Assembly: GCA_007449985.2 (NCBI GenBank)
Contig: VIIQ02000581.1
Coordinates: 930,001 to 994,000, forward strand
Direction of reading: 5' to 3'
Length of the DNA: 64,000 bases
Source: Desmodesmus armatus
Lineage: Eukaryota > Chlorophyta > Chlorophyceae > Sphaeropleales > Scenedesmaceae
The position numbers were made by a program, and so were the translations under genes. Positions 33,033 through 44,751 of this stretch are shown one piece after another. The stretch's first letter is position 1; every line of letters starts with the position of its first letter. A model generated the notes under the pieces. That model made no database searches and was not told the DNA's origin. It was given only the letters and a program-made list of their open reading frames with translations.

Positions 33033-35120
33033 ATGGCTTCACACCTTTGGCAGCAGCAGGAGTTGTCAGACATAGACATAATCCTGCTGGCACCTGCAGC
33101 AGCAGAAGAGACAGGAGAGGAGCAGGGTGGCGCCAAGAGGGGCAGGCCTGCCAAGTCTGAGCTGGCCAGGTTTCCAGCCCACAAAAGCTTGCTCAGCAAC
33201 AGCCCCATGTTCATGTCTAGGGTAGGTTGCAGTGGAACACGTACAGCATGCCTGCCTGGTCGCCTAGTAGGCATCTCTGTAATGGTTGCATCACCAGCTG
33301 CAGGGCTGCACACTGTCCTTCTTTGCTGGACGTTTGCTAGTGTTACATCTGCTGGTTTGGTGACACCATATGCCGAGCAGCTATGCCTATGGCTACAAGA
33401 GGGGTGCACATGGTACAAGACCTTGTCAGCAGTGACGCCCGGTGATGCTTGATTAGCAGTCTCACACTCATGAAGTGTGACAGAAAATTCCATTACATGT
33501 TCGTTTTTGCCCTTGCGACCTTGCCAGGTGCTGCGCTGGCAGGGTGAGAGGCCAAGCACAACCCCAGCTTCCAAGAGGGCCAGGCGCAGCAACAGCAGCA
33601 GCAGTGAGGAGCAAGCCACACGCGACAGGCTTGAGCTGGAACTGCAGGATGCTTCAGAGCAGGAGGCAGCGCTGGCAGTCCTGCAGTCCCTGTATGCAGT
33701 CAAGCCCCTGCCTGAGCTGCTGTCAGAGCTGACCCAAGAGCAGCAGCTGCAGGCAGCAGTGCTGGCAGACATGTGGCAGGTGAAGCATGTCAGCAGTGCA
33801 GCAGCGCAGCTGCTTGCAGATGCACTCAAATCAGCTGACGGTCTGGCAGAAGTGGTACAGCAGCGCATTGTGCAGGGGCCACCACTGCCAGAATGCCTGC
33901 AGCCGCTGCTGAAGAGCGTGCTGCTGTCCCTGTTTGGTGACCTGGAGGCGGTGTGGGCAAATGCAGGACTGCGGAAGCAGCTGGTGGGGTTGTCTCTGCA
34001 CGCCTTGCAGGTGCTGCTGTCCTGCGACGAGCTCAAGGTGCGGTCCAGCAGTGCTTTTGGTCAATGAGAAGTCAATGCAAGCGACTTGTGCTGTGAACAG
34101 CTGCCAAACTTTGATGATGCAGCATTGGTAGTGTCTGGTAAACTTTGAGGTCACGTTGAGCGTGACCTCGTAACACAATTGTCCTAATGCAGTGTTGCTC
34201 GAGCAGCTCAGCTCCCAGACAGAATGGTAAGCACTTTTGCTACTAGGTTCTCATGCACGCTGTTCCCAAAATGTGAGCCTTCACCATGCTGATTGATGTT
34301 ATATTGTCTTCGTGTGCAGGTGGCCAGTGAAGACACAGTGCTGTTCACGCTGCGTGTGTACCAGCAGTTCCATTATCCTCGCGCAGATCAGGCCGTGCAT
34401 ACTAGGCGGGTACTGGCACCACTCATCCGGTGCCAGCACCTGTCCCAGTACTGGCTGTCCCTGGCCTTGACCTCAAAGGACAGATGTGCAGGGCTCCTGG
34501 CTGAGCTGCACCCCCAGATAATGGAGTTGTCGCTGTTGCGCAGTGCACAGCCTGGTGTTGAGGTGCAGCCCTCTGACCTGCAGCGGCTGCTGCCTGGTGC
34601 GCCACCCAGCTGGGCGCTGGGGCGGCGCGTCAGCAGGCCTGTTAGCAGTGTGTCTGTCACCTGGGACCTCAGCGTCAGTGAGCTGCGGGAGGCAGCACAG
34701 CGCTGTGTCGCAGAGGGCTGCGACTGCACCATGTCCTCAGCTGCGACAGCGCCCCTCGGTGGCTTGGTGTTCCTGGTAGGAGCAAAATGCATCCCGGTAA
34801 CGGGTGGTGGAGGCTGCAAGGTAATGGTGGGGGCACTGTGCAGCAGCGTGGGCTCATTCAGCATGTGCCCTTCCTTCAGGTGGCGGCTTCAAGCGGCGGG
34901 TCGTGTGTTTGGTGGCGTTTCGCCTGTGGGGCAACGGGGCTGCAGCTTTGATGTGTTCATGCTGGGTGAGATGGCAGGGGGGTGGGATGCAGTGGCCTGG
35001 GCTGCCAAGGGGCTGCCTGCCAGTGGTACCCTGCCCATCACGCTCACTGTGTCTGAGGTGGGTCACATGCAGCGTGTGCCCCCACCTGCACCAGCCCCCG
35101 CGGCACAGCAGCGCCAGTGA
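33033..35120 (+). CDS. BTB-BACK protein, cluster copy 3
   Basis: Three phase-0 exons (33033-33221, 33528-34037, 34320-35120) give 499 residues without frame breaks. Exon 1 encodes MASHLWQQQELSDIDIILLAP and FPAHKSLLSNSPMFMSR. Exon 2 completes the BTB fold (LELQDASEQEAALAVLQSLY, LADMWQVKHVSS). Exon 3 carries the BACK-like start VASEDTVLFTLRVYQQF, LIRCQHLSQYW and the C-terminal domain (PPSWALGRRVSRPVSSVSVTW, LGEMAGGWDAVAWAAKGLP, LPITLTVSEVGHMQ). It is closest to copy 1 in exon 3 (both have SVSVTWDL and a VSEVGHMQR ending). It ends with a short Pro/Ala/Gln tail and lacks the AVPAV repeats. A 9-bp-stem hairpin (GAGGTCACG, 34147-34169) lies in intron 2. A role as CUL3 adaptor is inferred from architecture only. 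Confidence 0.85.
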
Positions 35121-38100
35121 AAGTGGGCAGGTGGTGCCGGGAGGGCATGGCAGCAGTGCTTCTTGGGTGCCGCCAGTGGCGGGGTCTGCCAGACCTCGCC
35201 AGCCTAGTGGACTGACATCATGCCAAGTTGGGCAATTGCCGCAGGTTGCGTCCGTGCGGTGGCAGGTACATGTGTGCGCAGCTTCCGCTGTTTCATGTGT
35301 TGTGTTTCAGCAGTTGTTGTGGTGTGTGCCTGCAAGAGTTGTTGTTGTCGTCACACCGGTTGGTACAGTCACTGTACAAGAGTCTTGTAGCTATCAAGCT
35401 TTACGTCCTGGAGGCCCATGGAGAGCCTTTCCTTGCCGGCGCAGTTAGAGGTAGTGTGTGACTTGTGCTGTCGTAGATTCAGGCTATGTCGTGGTGTGCA
35501 AGAGGACGCTGTGGTGACTTTGTCATGTTCTGGTGTGTGGCTGCCAGCCATCAATGATACGCTAAGACTATGTGCGACACCCAGCTGGAGCATGTTTTGG
35601 GCCTTGGCTAGCTGTCAGTCTGGCTGTTGCTTCCATATTGTGATGGCACCGTGTCATCCCTGCCGTGCTTACACGCCTGCGCAGACTATGCAGCCAAGTT
35701 GTATCGCAGGCATATGGCATGCTACGTACAAACTGCCATAGTTTCTGAGGGTGTTGGAGCACAAGAAGCCTTGATTGGAGGCATGCGGAGTTGTTGGCTG
35801 CAGATGGAGCTTTTGTGTCATGTTGGCGGATGTGTGAATCGAGCCCTCACCCACTCGCACTTACTTGCTTAGTTTCTTTCTGACAGCTACGGCCCGCATG
35901 TCGGACAGTACACCACCCCACGCCTTGCAGTTGAGTGTTGGGTTGATTGAGCTCCTCTTGAGACGCCTGGCCACTTTTCCAATGCCGGTTTGCATAAATT
36001 TGATGGGCACCATGGCATTTCAAATGTCTATGTACACACTGCTACCTTGCCGGCCCGTTGTGGGGTGCGCAGGTGCTGCCTGGCCATGGCACTAATAGTT
36101 GGTGGTGGTCTTGCAACTTGTAGGTTGCATGCTGCCTGTATAGTTGGGTGATCCTTGCAAAGGAAACACGGCCAACTGCTTTTTTGTCCTTCTTGTGTGT
36201 TTGCATCTCTGTGTACGGGACGAAGCCATCATGCTTGTTGTCGATAGACCATCATGCACTGTCATCACCGTGCCGCAATTGTGGCTGGAAAGTGGGGCAG
36301 TGGGGCACAGTGCGTGCTGGCAGTGAATGTTGAGGCGACGCATGTATGTGGTGATGAGTGGCTCGATGAGCTGCCTTTTCTGGCGGGGTTCTTGCCACTG
36401 CATGTCTCATTGACTGCCATGATGCGCTGCTTCAGAGAGAGTGACAGATTTTGTTGGAAACTGGTGTTGGCTCTGATCAAACACTGCTGCGGATACATAC
36501 TGGCCATGTGTGTGGTGGCACTTGCACTTGAAGCTGTACTATGTGCCGCAACAGTCATGACGTGTTCTTGGCAGGCAGTCAGTGATCATACATATGTCTA
36601 CGTAGCCGGTGTGCATACAATTGTGAAGTGTGGTGTTGGTAGTAGTCAAGGTTGAGGACGAGGGTATGGTGTGTATATATGCATATATGGTGTTAGCACA
36701 GGGATTACTTGTGTAGCTAGCATACTATGGGGGTGTGTGTCACACACAGTGTGAGAGGAGAGAGCGCAAACTGTTACAGCGGTGATCACTATCGTGCACA
36801 TAGGTGTTTTGTGTGGGTTCTGTTGCCGCTGGTGCATCGCCAACCTGGCGCGGCATGGTTGCCTGTGTTGCTGGCCTTGTGCTCATGCACTGAGGCAGTG
36901 TATCACAGCATGGTAAGGGTTTACAGTGCGCTCAGCCACACATTGTTGCTGTCAGCCGGGAGCCTTGTCTGTTGTTGCTGGATGGTTGCAGGACGTGCAT
37001 GCTGCCTGTATTGATTCAGTCTCCCAGAAATTCACCTGTCAGCAGTGCTTCTGTGGCGCAGGATCGCTACACTGTGAAGCAGTGCTTCTGTGGGGCAAGA
37101 TTGCTACACTTTGACACTGGCGTGCAGGTGTTCTCACCCACCCCGTGCTCCATCTGCAGTTCGCAATAGTGAAGGAGCCATGACAGGCGGTGTTTTTCAA
37201 GTCACCTCAAAATGGCCCCCTGCCACCTCATGTCTCACCCTAGCTGTTTCAAAGCGGATGTAGTGGATCGCTGCCCCTCTTAATCTACGAGAGTGCAGCA
37301 TGGTGAGCTTTTTTCTGTTTGCTACCCATCAGTGAGGGGTTTGTTTCAGTTTGACTTCTGACCTTGATTGTGGTCTGTTACCCTTGTCTCTTGTAGAGGC
37401 CGCCTTGCACACAGCCGCAGTCAATTTTTGTTGTTGTTGAGGCTGTTGTGGCTGCTGCGCAGCTGCAGCGAGACAGCCAAGTCACACAGCATCAGTGTTG
37501 CCGCCTGCAGGTCTTGTTGTGTTTCTTTGCAGACGTCTTGTCAGTTGGATAGTATTCTGATGTGGTGTGTCCCAGGACAGCGTCTACCATCGTCGCATCT
37601 CTACGGGCGATGCGCGCCCTGTCACTCAGGGCCCACGAAGGCTATGCCGAGGACATCATGATGCTGTGTGGCTCACGGAAGACGTGGATCGGTCGCTTTG
37701 CCAGAGGGATATGCGCTCACAGCACTGTTTGCGACTCCACATGCTGTCATAGCGCCCTCTCCAATGGAGGCTGGCATTTGTGTGTCATGGTGTGCTCAGC
37801 ACGCTACCCACCCCTGCCCTTTGTCACGTCAAGTGTGGCATTTGTTCACTGTTTGACTCATCATGTCCAGGTGCTCAGGAAATATATGCTGCCCCTGCCC
37901 AACTGGGCGCTGCCGTTTGCCCTTACCATGATTTGGGTCGTAAGACCATCTACTTGTTCAATCCAGGTGCAGTCCGGTTCTACAGACGAGCGTGCTGTTA
38001 CGGTTGCATATTGTGCAGTCACGTCGGCTGAGTACAGTTATGCAGGCACACGCAAGGAGGGTGGGGTGTCTGGCTGGCTGGCAACAAAGGGGTGGACAAG

Positions 38101-39549
38101 TTCCACAACTAACTGCATGGTTACCATCAACAGTTGCGTTCTGACTGCAAGGCTCTTGGGTGGCTCAGCACTTCTGACCCGCTCTGTGCCATTTTCGGAG
38201 GCAGTGGTGATACCAACCTTGTGTTGCCATGCATCAGCTGTGCGCTGTACTGCAACAGTGTGATACCTGCATCTGCACACTGAAAATTCATTGATGCATT
38301 TTTTGACGGTTTGCCCACCCGTACAGCTAGCTCGTGGGTTGCTCCACGAGCGACAGCGGTGCTGCTTGTTTGCACCCTCACCCTTGCCTTGACGGTTGGT
38401 TATGGTCATGCTGTGAGGCAAGTGTGGGGTCCGCAGTGGCTCACTTGTCTGGCTTTGTCTATAATGCAGATGCCGTTTACTGCATGCATGATGCCCTCAA
38501 GGCTTGTTCATGCTGGAGCCAGTGATTTGCAGGTTTGTTGGAGGGGATCATGGCGTTGTTTTTCAAGCGGCTGGGCATTGGGTTGCCAAATACGGTAGCT
38601 GCGGCCAGGTGGTCATTTTGTGAGCCCGTGCAGGAGCAGGCTGGTCCTTCAGTGTGGAGTTTCAGGTTGCTGCCACCATGGGTCAGGCAGTCATGAGTCC
38701 CTTCGAGGGTGTCAAGGTGTGTGGGAATGGCGTGGTAGTTTTTGCCATTGGAGCACTGATTACAAGCAGGCTATGCACTTGATCCGTCCCATCAGCATCT
38801 TGGCTCAGTCTCTGGCCATGCGTTGTTTGCTTTGACACCATCGTACGAGTGTTGACATAACAGGGTTCACTGCAGGAGCGGCTGGTCTTGCGGTGGTGAC
38901 AACCCCCAACTTCAGCTACATCAGTACAGGGCCGCTGCACTGTGTGAGTGGAGTGCCAGCGTGCTGATTTGGACCCCTCTGTCACCATTGGGTGGCGACC
39001 TGCACCCGCGGGCGTGCGCTGGGGCCTCGATCGGGTGTTCCTTTGCTCTTGCTGTCACTACTTGCAGCCCTGTCCCTCCATCCCTGCCTGCGTCTGCCTT
39101 GCCTCTGGGTTGCGTGTTTGTGCCATCTTCTTGTTGGTTGCTTTGGTGTGCCAGTGTCGATTTGGATGGGAAGGGGCTGCTTGTCCAGGCTTGTTGCAGC
39201 CTGACCTAGGTGTGCATGCATTGCTGTGTCACCTTTGTCCTGGGATCTGCTGAGCCCCACAGTTGGCATGTGAGGGTTGCAGCAGATGGAGCAGAGCTCA
39301 ACTTGAAGTTATGTTACAATTTCAAACCCAATTTGAATTACAAATGATGTCACTTCGCTAGAATTTTGCAAGGTTGTATCCGACGGGGCGAACGGGCACA
39401 ATATTAGCGTGCTTCTTGACTGCTGGAAGGCGCCGTGGTTGCTGGGCCTTTGCTCCTGTGATCCTTGTTGCTTTTTGTGCTCCCTTCAGATCTGTTCCAT
39501 CGCTCGCGAAGTGAATCAACGTCTGCTGCGGCACTGCTACAAAACAGAC
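35121..39549. other. Intergenic region between BTB copies 3 and 4
   Basis: 4.4 kb with no recognisable gene. The first 150 bp resemble the 3' flank of copy 1 (a GTGC.GCCAGTG.CGGGGTCTG block), consistent with a duplicated 3' UTR. Low-complexity TATATATGCATATATGG occurs at about 36673 and a 36-bp tandem duplication at 37041-37113. Several open frames above 60 codons exist but none looks conserved. Confidence 0.55.
37041..37113 (+). repeat. Two adjacent repeats of about 36 bp
   Basis: AGCAGTGCTTCTGTGG.GCA followed by AGAT/GGAT.GCTACACT occurs twice back to back (from about 37041 and from about 37078). Confidence 0.75.
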
Positions 39550-41776
39550 ATGGCTTTGTCTTTTGCTCAATTATGGCAGCAGCAGGCGGCGTCTGACCTC
39601 GATGTGATCCTACTGGCACCACCAGCAACTGCTGCATTAGAGTCAGGCCCTCAGCAGCAGCCTGATGGTGCAGCCAGGCCTGCAATGGTTGAGCTCAGCA
39701 GGTTCCCAGCACACAGTGCTATGCTTTGCAACAGCGCCGTGCTGTGGTGCAGGGTGAGTGACATGGTGGCCACCAGCCAAATGGCTGCAATTGCAGCTGC
39801 CTCAAGTCATCCATGATACAAACTATAATTGTCTTGGTCCATGCTACTGTCACATAACCATGTGACTGCGTGATGCGTTTGGGAAGGTCACAAGCCCTGG
39901 AACTTGTCCGACCGCATGAGCAGCAAAAGCACCACACAGTTGCCACTTACCTGAGGTAAAGCTGACACCAGCTCTGGTGCTTACCCCCCTCCACTTCTGT
40001 TTTCAGGTGCTGCGCTGGCAAGATGAGCAGCCTGCCACAAGAGATGCCAAAAGGGCCAGAGGCAGCGACGGCAGCAGCAGTAACAACAGCGTGGAGCAAA
40101 CCACTAGGGGCAGGCTTGAGCTGGAGCTGCAGGATGCCTCAGAGCAGGAGGCAGCGCTGGCAGTGCTGCAGTCCCTGTATGCAGTCAAGCCGCTGCCTGA
40201 GCTGCTGTCAGAGCTGACCCAGGAGCAGCAGCTGCAGGCAGCAGTGCTGGCAGACAAGTGGCAAGTGCCCCTTGTCAGCAGCGCAGCAGCACAGCTGCTT
40301 GCAGATGCAGCCAACACCCCAGGCGCTCTGGCAAAGGCTGTGCAGCAGCGTGTGCTGTCAGCTGAGGCACTGCCAGACTGCCTGCAGCCGCTGCTTAGGA
40401 GCGTGCTGCTGTCCCTATTTAGTGACCTGGAGGCAGCGTGGGCGGATGCAGGGCTGCAGCAGCAGCTGTTGAATCTGCCGCTGCCTGCTATAGAGCTGCT
40501 GCTGTCCTGCAATGAGCTCAAGGTGGGCAAAGCCAGCGGCTACATGCTGTTCAGCCCTAGCAGTCAAATTCGAGGGAGCTTGCTGGCTGCTATGATGTTG
40601 AGCGCTTGTACTCACAAGTTATATTGTATAACCTGCTATCGTCAATACACATGTGAACGCTGGATCCAGACCGCCAGTTGTGAAGACTGATTGCCGTAGA
40701 AACTGCTTGTGTCATACGCAATGGCCATGCACAAATTTGGTTCCTCAAACCTGCACATGACCACACTGTGTCATGTTTTAATTCTTGCAACCATAACATC
40801 TTTGGCTGCCCTGTAGGTGGCGTCTGAGGACACGGTTCTCTACACGGCTCGTGAGTACTATTCAGAGACACACCCACACACACCGCTGCCTCACAGTACC
40901 CTGCATGTGACTGCCTTGCAGGTGGCTTCTGAGGATACCGTGCTGTATACCGCACGGCAGTACATCTGGAGGATCCTGGAGGATGAGCAGTACAACCAGG
41001 CCCAGCAGCAGCTGGCACGTCTGGTCAGATGCCCACACCTGTCCCGCTACTGGCTGTCAGGCGCAGTACATGCAGCAGACGATGACGCAACACTCCTTTC
41101 TGGACTGCGCCCTCAGATGTGGCAGCTTCTGTTGTTGCGCGACGTACAAGGGGATTATGTGGTGAAAGGTGAAGACGTGCAAGATGGTGGGGTGCTGGCA
41201 GGTGCGCCACCCAGTTGGGCGCTGGGGCGCAGGGTCAGCAAGTCAGTGCGCAGCGTGGATCTGGTGTGGCAGCTGGAAGTCAATGAGCTGCGTGATGCTG
41301 CACACCGCTGTGCTGCTGACCGCTGCACGGTGGAGTTGGAATCTCCTACAGTCTCTCCTCCTCTGCATGGCACAGAGTTTCGTATGATCCTCAGGTGTGA
41401 TAGCGAGGAGGGAGGCGGCAACATCGGTTTGTACGGCCAACCTGGCAACCTGTACCCTGGCATGTTTTACATGTGCACTTTCAGTGTGCAAGTGGAGGGC
41501 CGTGCATCTCGCACATGTGTTGTGTCGGGGCCAACCAAGCGTACTGACATGATGGGGTGGGACGACGTCTTCGACGTGGGGCACATGGCAGGGGGCTGGG
41601 ATGAGGTTGCTTGGGCGAGCCAGGGGCTGCCTACCAGCGGCCACCTCACCATTAAGCTCACAGTGTCTGGTTTGCCGCATGCGGCGGTGCCACCTGCACC
41701 CCGTGCGCTTGCGGGGGCCCCACGCCACGGTGGCCGTGGGCCACGCCACGGTGGCCGTGGGCGCGGGCAGCAGTGA
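39550..41776 (+). CDS. BTB-BACK protein, cluster copy 4
   Basis: Exons 39550-39753, 40007-40522 and 40922-41776, all phase 0, give 524 residues. Exon 1 encodes MALSFAQLWQQQAASDLDVILLAP and FPAHSAMLCNSAVLWCR. Exon 2 encodes the remainder of the BTB fold with a Ser/Asn-rich insert. Exon 3 encodes VASEDTVLYTARQYIWRI, LVRCPHLSRYW, PPSWALGRRVSKSVRSVDLVW and a C-terminal domain ending LPTSGHLTIKLTVS. Exon 3 resembles copies 2 and 5 more than copies 1 and 3. The tail has a tandem 21-bp duplication (41720-41761) encoding GGRGPRH-type residues. A diverged duplicate of the exon 3 start with its own acceptor lies 104 bp upstream, in intron 2. No frame break is present. Confidence 0.85.
40817..40965 (+). 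repeat. Duplicated acceptor and start of exon 3 in BTB copy 4
   Basis: The 40817-40858 segment (TAG acceptor then GTGGCGTCTGAGGACACGG, encoding VASEDTVLYTAR) repeats the genuine exon 3 start at 40922-40963 with about 80 percent identity. The upstream copy then runs into GTGAGT, so it could act as a 34-bp cassette exon. Confidence 0.85.
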
Positions 41777-43103
41777 ATGTAGGGCAAAACCCTGTGTGGT
41801 CAGTGGGCATGTTTGCAGCACTGATTGTATAAGCATGCCCTGTGGGCTGTGCAACTTCACGGTAGCTCAGCGGTAGGTGTAGAGGCACTCAGTGTGCTAG
41901 ATAGGCCATATCTGGTAATGATGCCTGCTCTTGCATCGGCACATACTGCTGATCGGGTGTGGGTGAGGGTTTGGTTTGGGAAGTTGTGTTCTTGTGCATG
42001 CGGTCGGCGCCATCACGTGAAAGTGGTGGCTGATTTTGTGCATTACTGTATCAGTATACTACGTATTGATGCGTGACTCGTTTTTTCTAGGCAAAGCAGC
42101 TTGGTTATCAAACAGGTGTTTGGGGAAGGGCCGAAGCTGCGCCATACACATGAGCTTGATGGTTGTGACAAAGAGCATATGTGATTGTATTTTACAGGCC
42201 CTTCCCAGCTCACTGGGCTGATTGTGTCCTGCAGCTGTTCTGCTCGTTGCGGCACTTGTTGTCGCAGCGTGGTGATGCACACTGCACTTGTTGGACTCTG
42301 TGGGACCGCCCGTGCTGGCAACGTGGTAGTGGTATGAACATTGGGTTGGCTGCTCTGGAGCCCTATTTGGCACACTGTTGTGTCATGTAAGGCGTGCAGT
42401 GGTTGTGACAGGCAGGCTTCCAGCCCAGCAACCGCTTGGGAGCCATGGTCTGCTGTGTAAGCAGTCGCCGCGATTGTATGATTACATACAAGGTTACACC
42501 TTTGACACGAACCAGCGGCAGTGCCTCAGAGGGCGCCATATTGTTGTCTGCATCAGAAACACAGCAGATCCTGCTGTTGTCCCAGATTGCTGCACAAAGC
42601 TGAATTCAGTAAACTACAGCCATTGACACCAAAGGACAGCAAGCCAGCCATTTGGGGGTGGTTCATTATCTCAACAGCAACCATTTTGGGCCTTCCATTT
42701 GCACATACTGACCTTCAGTGTAGGTTTGATTGCTTTGGGTTGAAGTCTGTCTGCCGACAGGCCCGGTGTGAACACCCCCTTGATCTGCTGCTGGCTATGA
42801 ATGTAGAGTCAGCGCGCTAACGCGGCTACCACATGATGATGTGACTGTAATCAACTAAGTTTTACTATCGCATCGCAATCACCAACTCTAGTATGCTTTG
42901 CAAAGTTCGTTCGTTGTCACCCGTGGGGCACGTGTGCCTTTATACCACCCACCTGCCTTTCTGTTCCAATACTCGGCATAAAACCACATTTAACACCTTG
43001 TATGAAGTTTTCTAGGACTGCTCAGAAGGCGTCGGGTTCTTGAGGCGGCAAAGTCAGCAGGGGCTCGCTCATCACTCAAACTACTGCGCTTGTGTTTGAG
43101 ATC
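41777..43103. other. Intergenic region between BTB copies 4 and 5
   Basis: No gene is recognised. At 41862-41877 GGTAGCTCAGCGGTAG resembles a tRNA D-arm/A-box, but there is no matching T-arm. Near 42807-42833 a complementary-looking motif occurs on the minus strand. A decayed tRNA-derived SINE is possible but unproven. Confidence 0.5.
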
Positions 43104-44751
43104 ATGGCTCTGTCATTTTCGCACCTTTGGAAGCAGCGCGAGCACTCTGACGTGGACGTTGTGCTTTGGGCGCCTTCACAGCACAGCCGAGACAAGCTGG
43201 TGCTGATGAAATTGCCCCGTCACAGTGCTTTACTCAGCAACAGCGAGGTCTTTAGAGCAAAGCTGCTTAGATGGCAGGACGACAGCGATCCGTACAGACG
43301 GTCCACCAAGTATGCTAGGAAAAACACAGAGTCTGTTCCCAGGGCTGAGATCGAACTGGAGCTGCAGGATGCTTCAGAGCAGGAGGCAGCACTAGCAGTG
43401 CTGCAGTCCCTGTATGCAGTCAAGCCGCTGCGTGAGCTGCTGTCAGAGCTGACCCAGGAGCAGCAGCTGCAGGCAGCCCTGCTGGCAGACAAGTGGGCGG
43501 TACCTCATGTCAGCAGCACAGCAGCACAGTTTCTAGCAGATGCAGTCAAGGGATATGGCGGCCTGCCCAGAGGCAATTCAGCAGCGTGTGCTGCAGGATC
43601 AACTGCCGGACTGCCTGCAGCCGCTGCTGAAGAGCGTGCTGCTTTCCCTGTTTTGTGATCTGGAGGCAGTGTGGGCAGATCGCAAACTGTCGGACACTCT
43701 GCTGGGGCTACCCCTGCATGCCATGGAGCTGCTGCTGTCCTGTGATGAACTCAAGGTGAGACCAGGCCCTACACACAAGGTTTATGTGTCAGACGGCTGT
43801 CGGTCAGCCTGCACTTTTCAGTGAACAGACACATAACACAGCACAGCACGACACCGTGATGATCACAGTGGGTTGCAGTGCCCCGCTGTCAACATGTGTA
43901 CACTAGCGCATCTCACTCATCACCATGCATGCATGTGCATCTGACTTCTGCTATGACAGGTGTCCTTAGAGGACACGGTCCTGTACACAGCAGAGCACTA
44001 CATCACCTACATGAGTCAACTGTCCCTGAGCATCAGAAAGCAGCAGCAGGACCTTGCGAAGGAGCGACTGGCGCCTTTCATCAGGTGCCCACACCTCTCC
44101 CGCTACTGGCTGTCAGGGACGGTCAACTCAGTCGATGCAGACGCAATGCTGCTTGCCAAGCTGCGCCCACAGATCCGGCAGCTGCTGCTGCTGCGGGACG
44201 CCAAGCCAGACTACCTGGTAACCAGCACAGACCTACAGGCCGCTGAGCATGGGCTGCTCTCAGGTGCACCACCCAGTTGGGCGCTGGGGCGCAGGGTCAG
44301 CAAGGTAGTTGACAGCGTGGAGTTGGTGTGGCAGCTGGAGGTCAGTGAGCTGCGTGGGGCTGCACGCCGCTGTGCAGCGGACAGGAAAGTGATTCAGGTA
44401 CGCTCAGCAAGAGCCTGCCCTCCCCTTGGGGGCATAGACTTTGGTGTCCACGCAAGTTGCCAGGGCTACACAGGGGACGCAAAGATTGGCTTGTACTGTC
44501 AACCGCACAACCTGTGGACTGACATGTCATGTGTGTATGATCTCGAAATTGAGGTTGTGGGTTTCAAGACGCGGAAGTCTGCCTGCAAGCAGCCAACAAG
44601 GGATGCCTTTGGCTGGGCGGACTACTTTGCGCTGGGGCAGATGGCTGGAGGCTGGGACGAGGTGGCTTGGGCTGGCAAGGGGCTTCCCAGCAGCGGCCAA
44701 CTCACCATCAAGCTCAAAGTATCCAAGGTTCCCCACGCACCTGGCGCATAA
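43104..44751 (+). CDS. BTB-BACK protein, cluster copy 5, lacking intron 1, one frameshift
   Basis: Exon 1 and exon 2 equivalents are fused (43104-43755): ..LSNSEVFRAK runs directly into LLRWQDD with no intron, unlike the four paralogs. The following exon is 43960-44751 (VSLEDTVLYTAEHYI, FIRCPHLSRYW, PPSWALGRRVSKVVDSVELVW, LPSSGQLTIKLKVS). The BTB insert is short and Arg/Lys-rich. The fused exon is 652 bp, one more than a multiple of three. Alignment with the paralogs places the frame break near 43550-43570, where ADAVKGYGGLP should pass into PEAIQQRVL. Downstream sequence stays conserved in the shifted frame, so a sequence error or recent inactivation is likely. Corrected length is about 480 residues. 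It is the shortest and most divergent copy at the N-terminus. Confidence 0.75.

Noticed and set aside
41860..41930. GGTAGCTCAGCGGTAG resembling a tRNA D-arm
   Set aside because: No T-arm or acceptor stem follows within tRNA distance, so it is at most a decayed tRNA-derived fragment.
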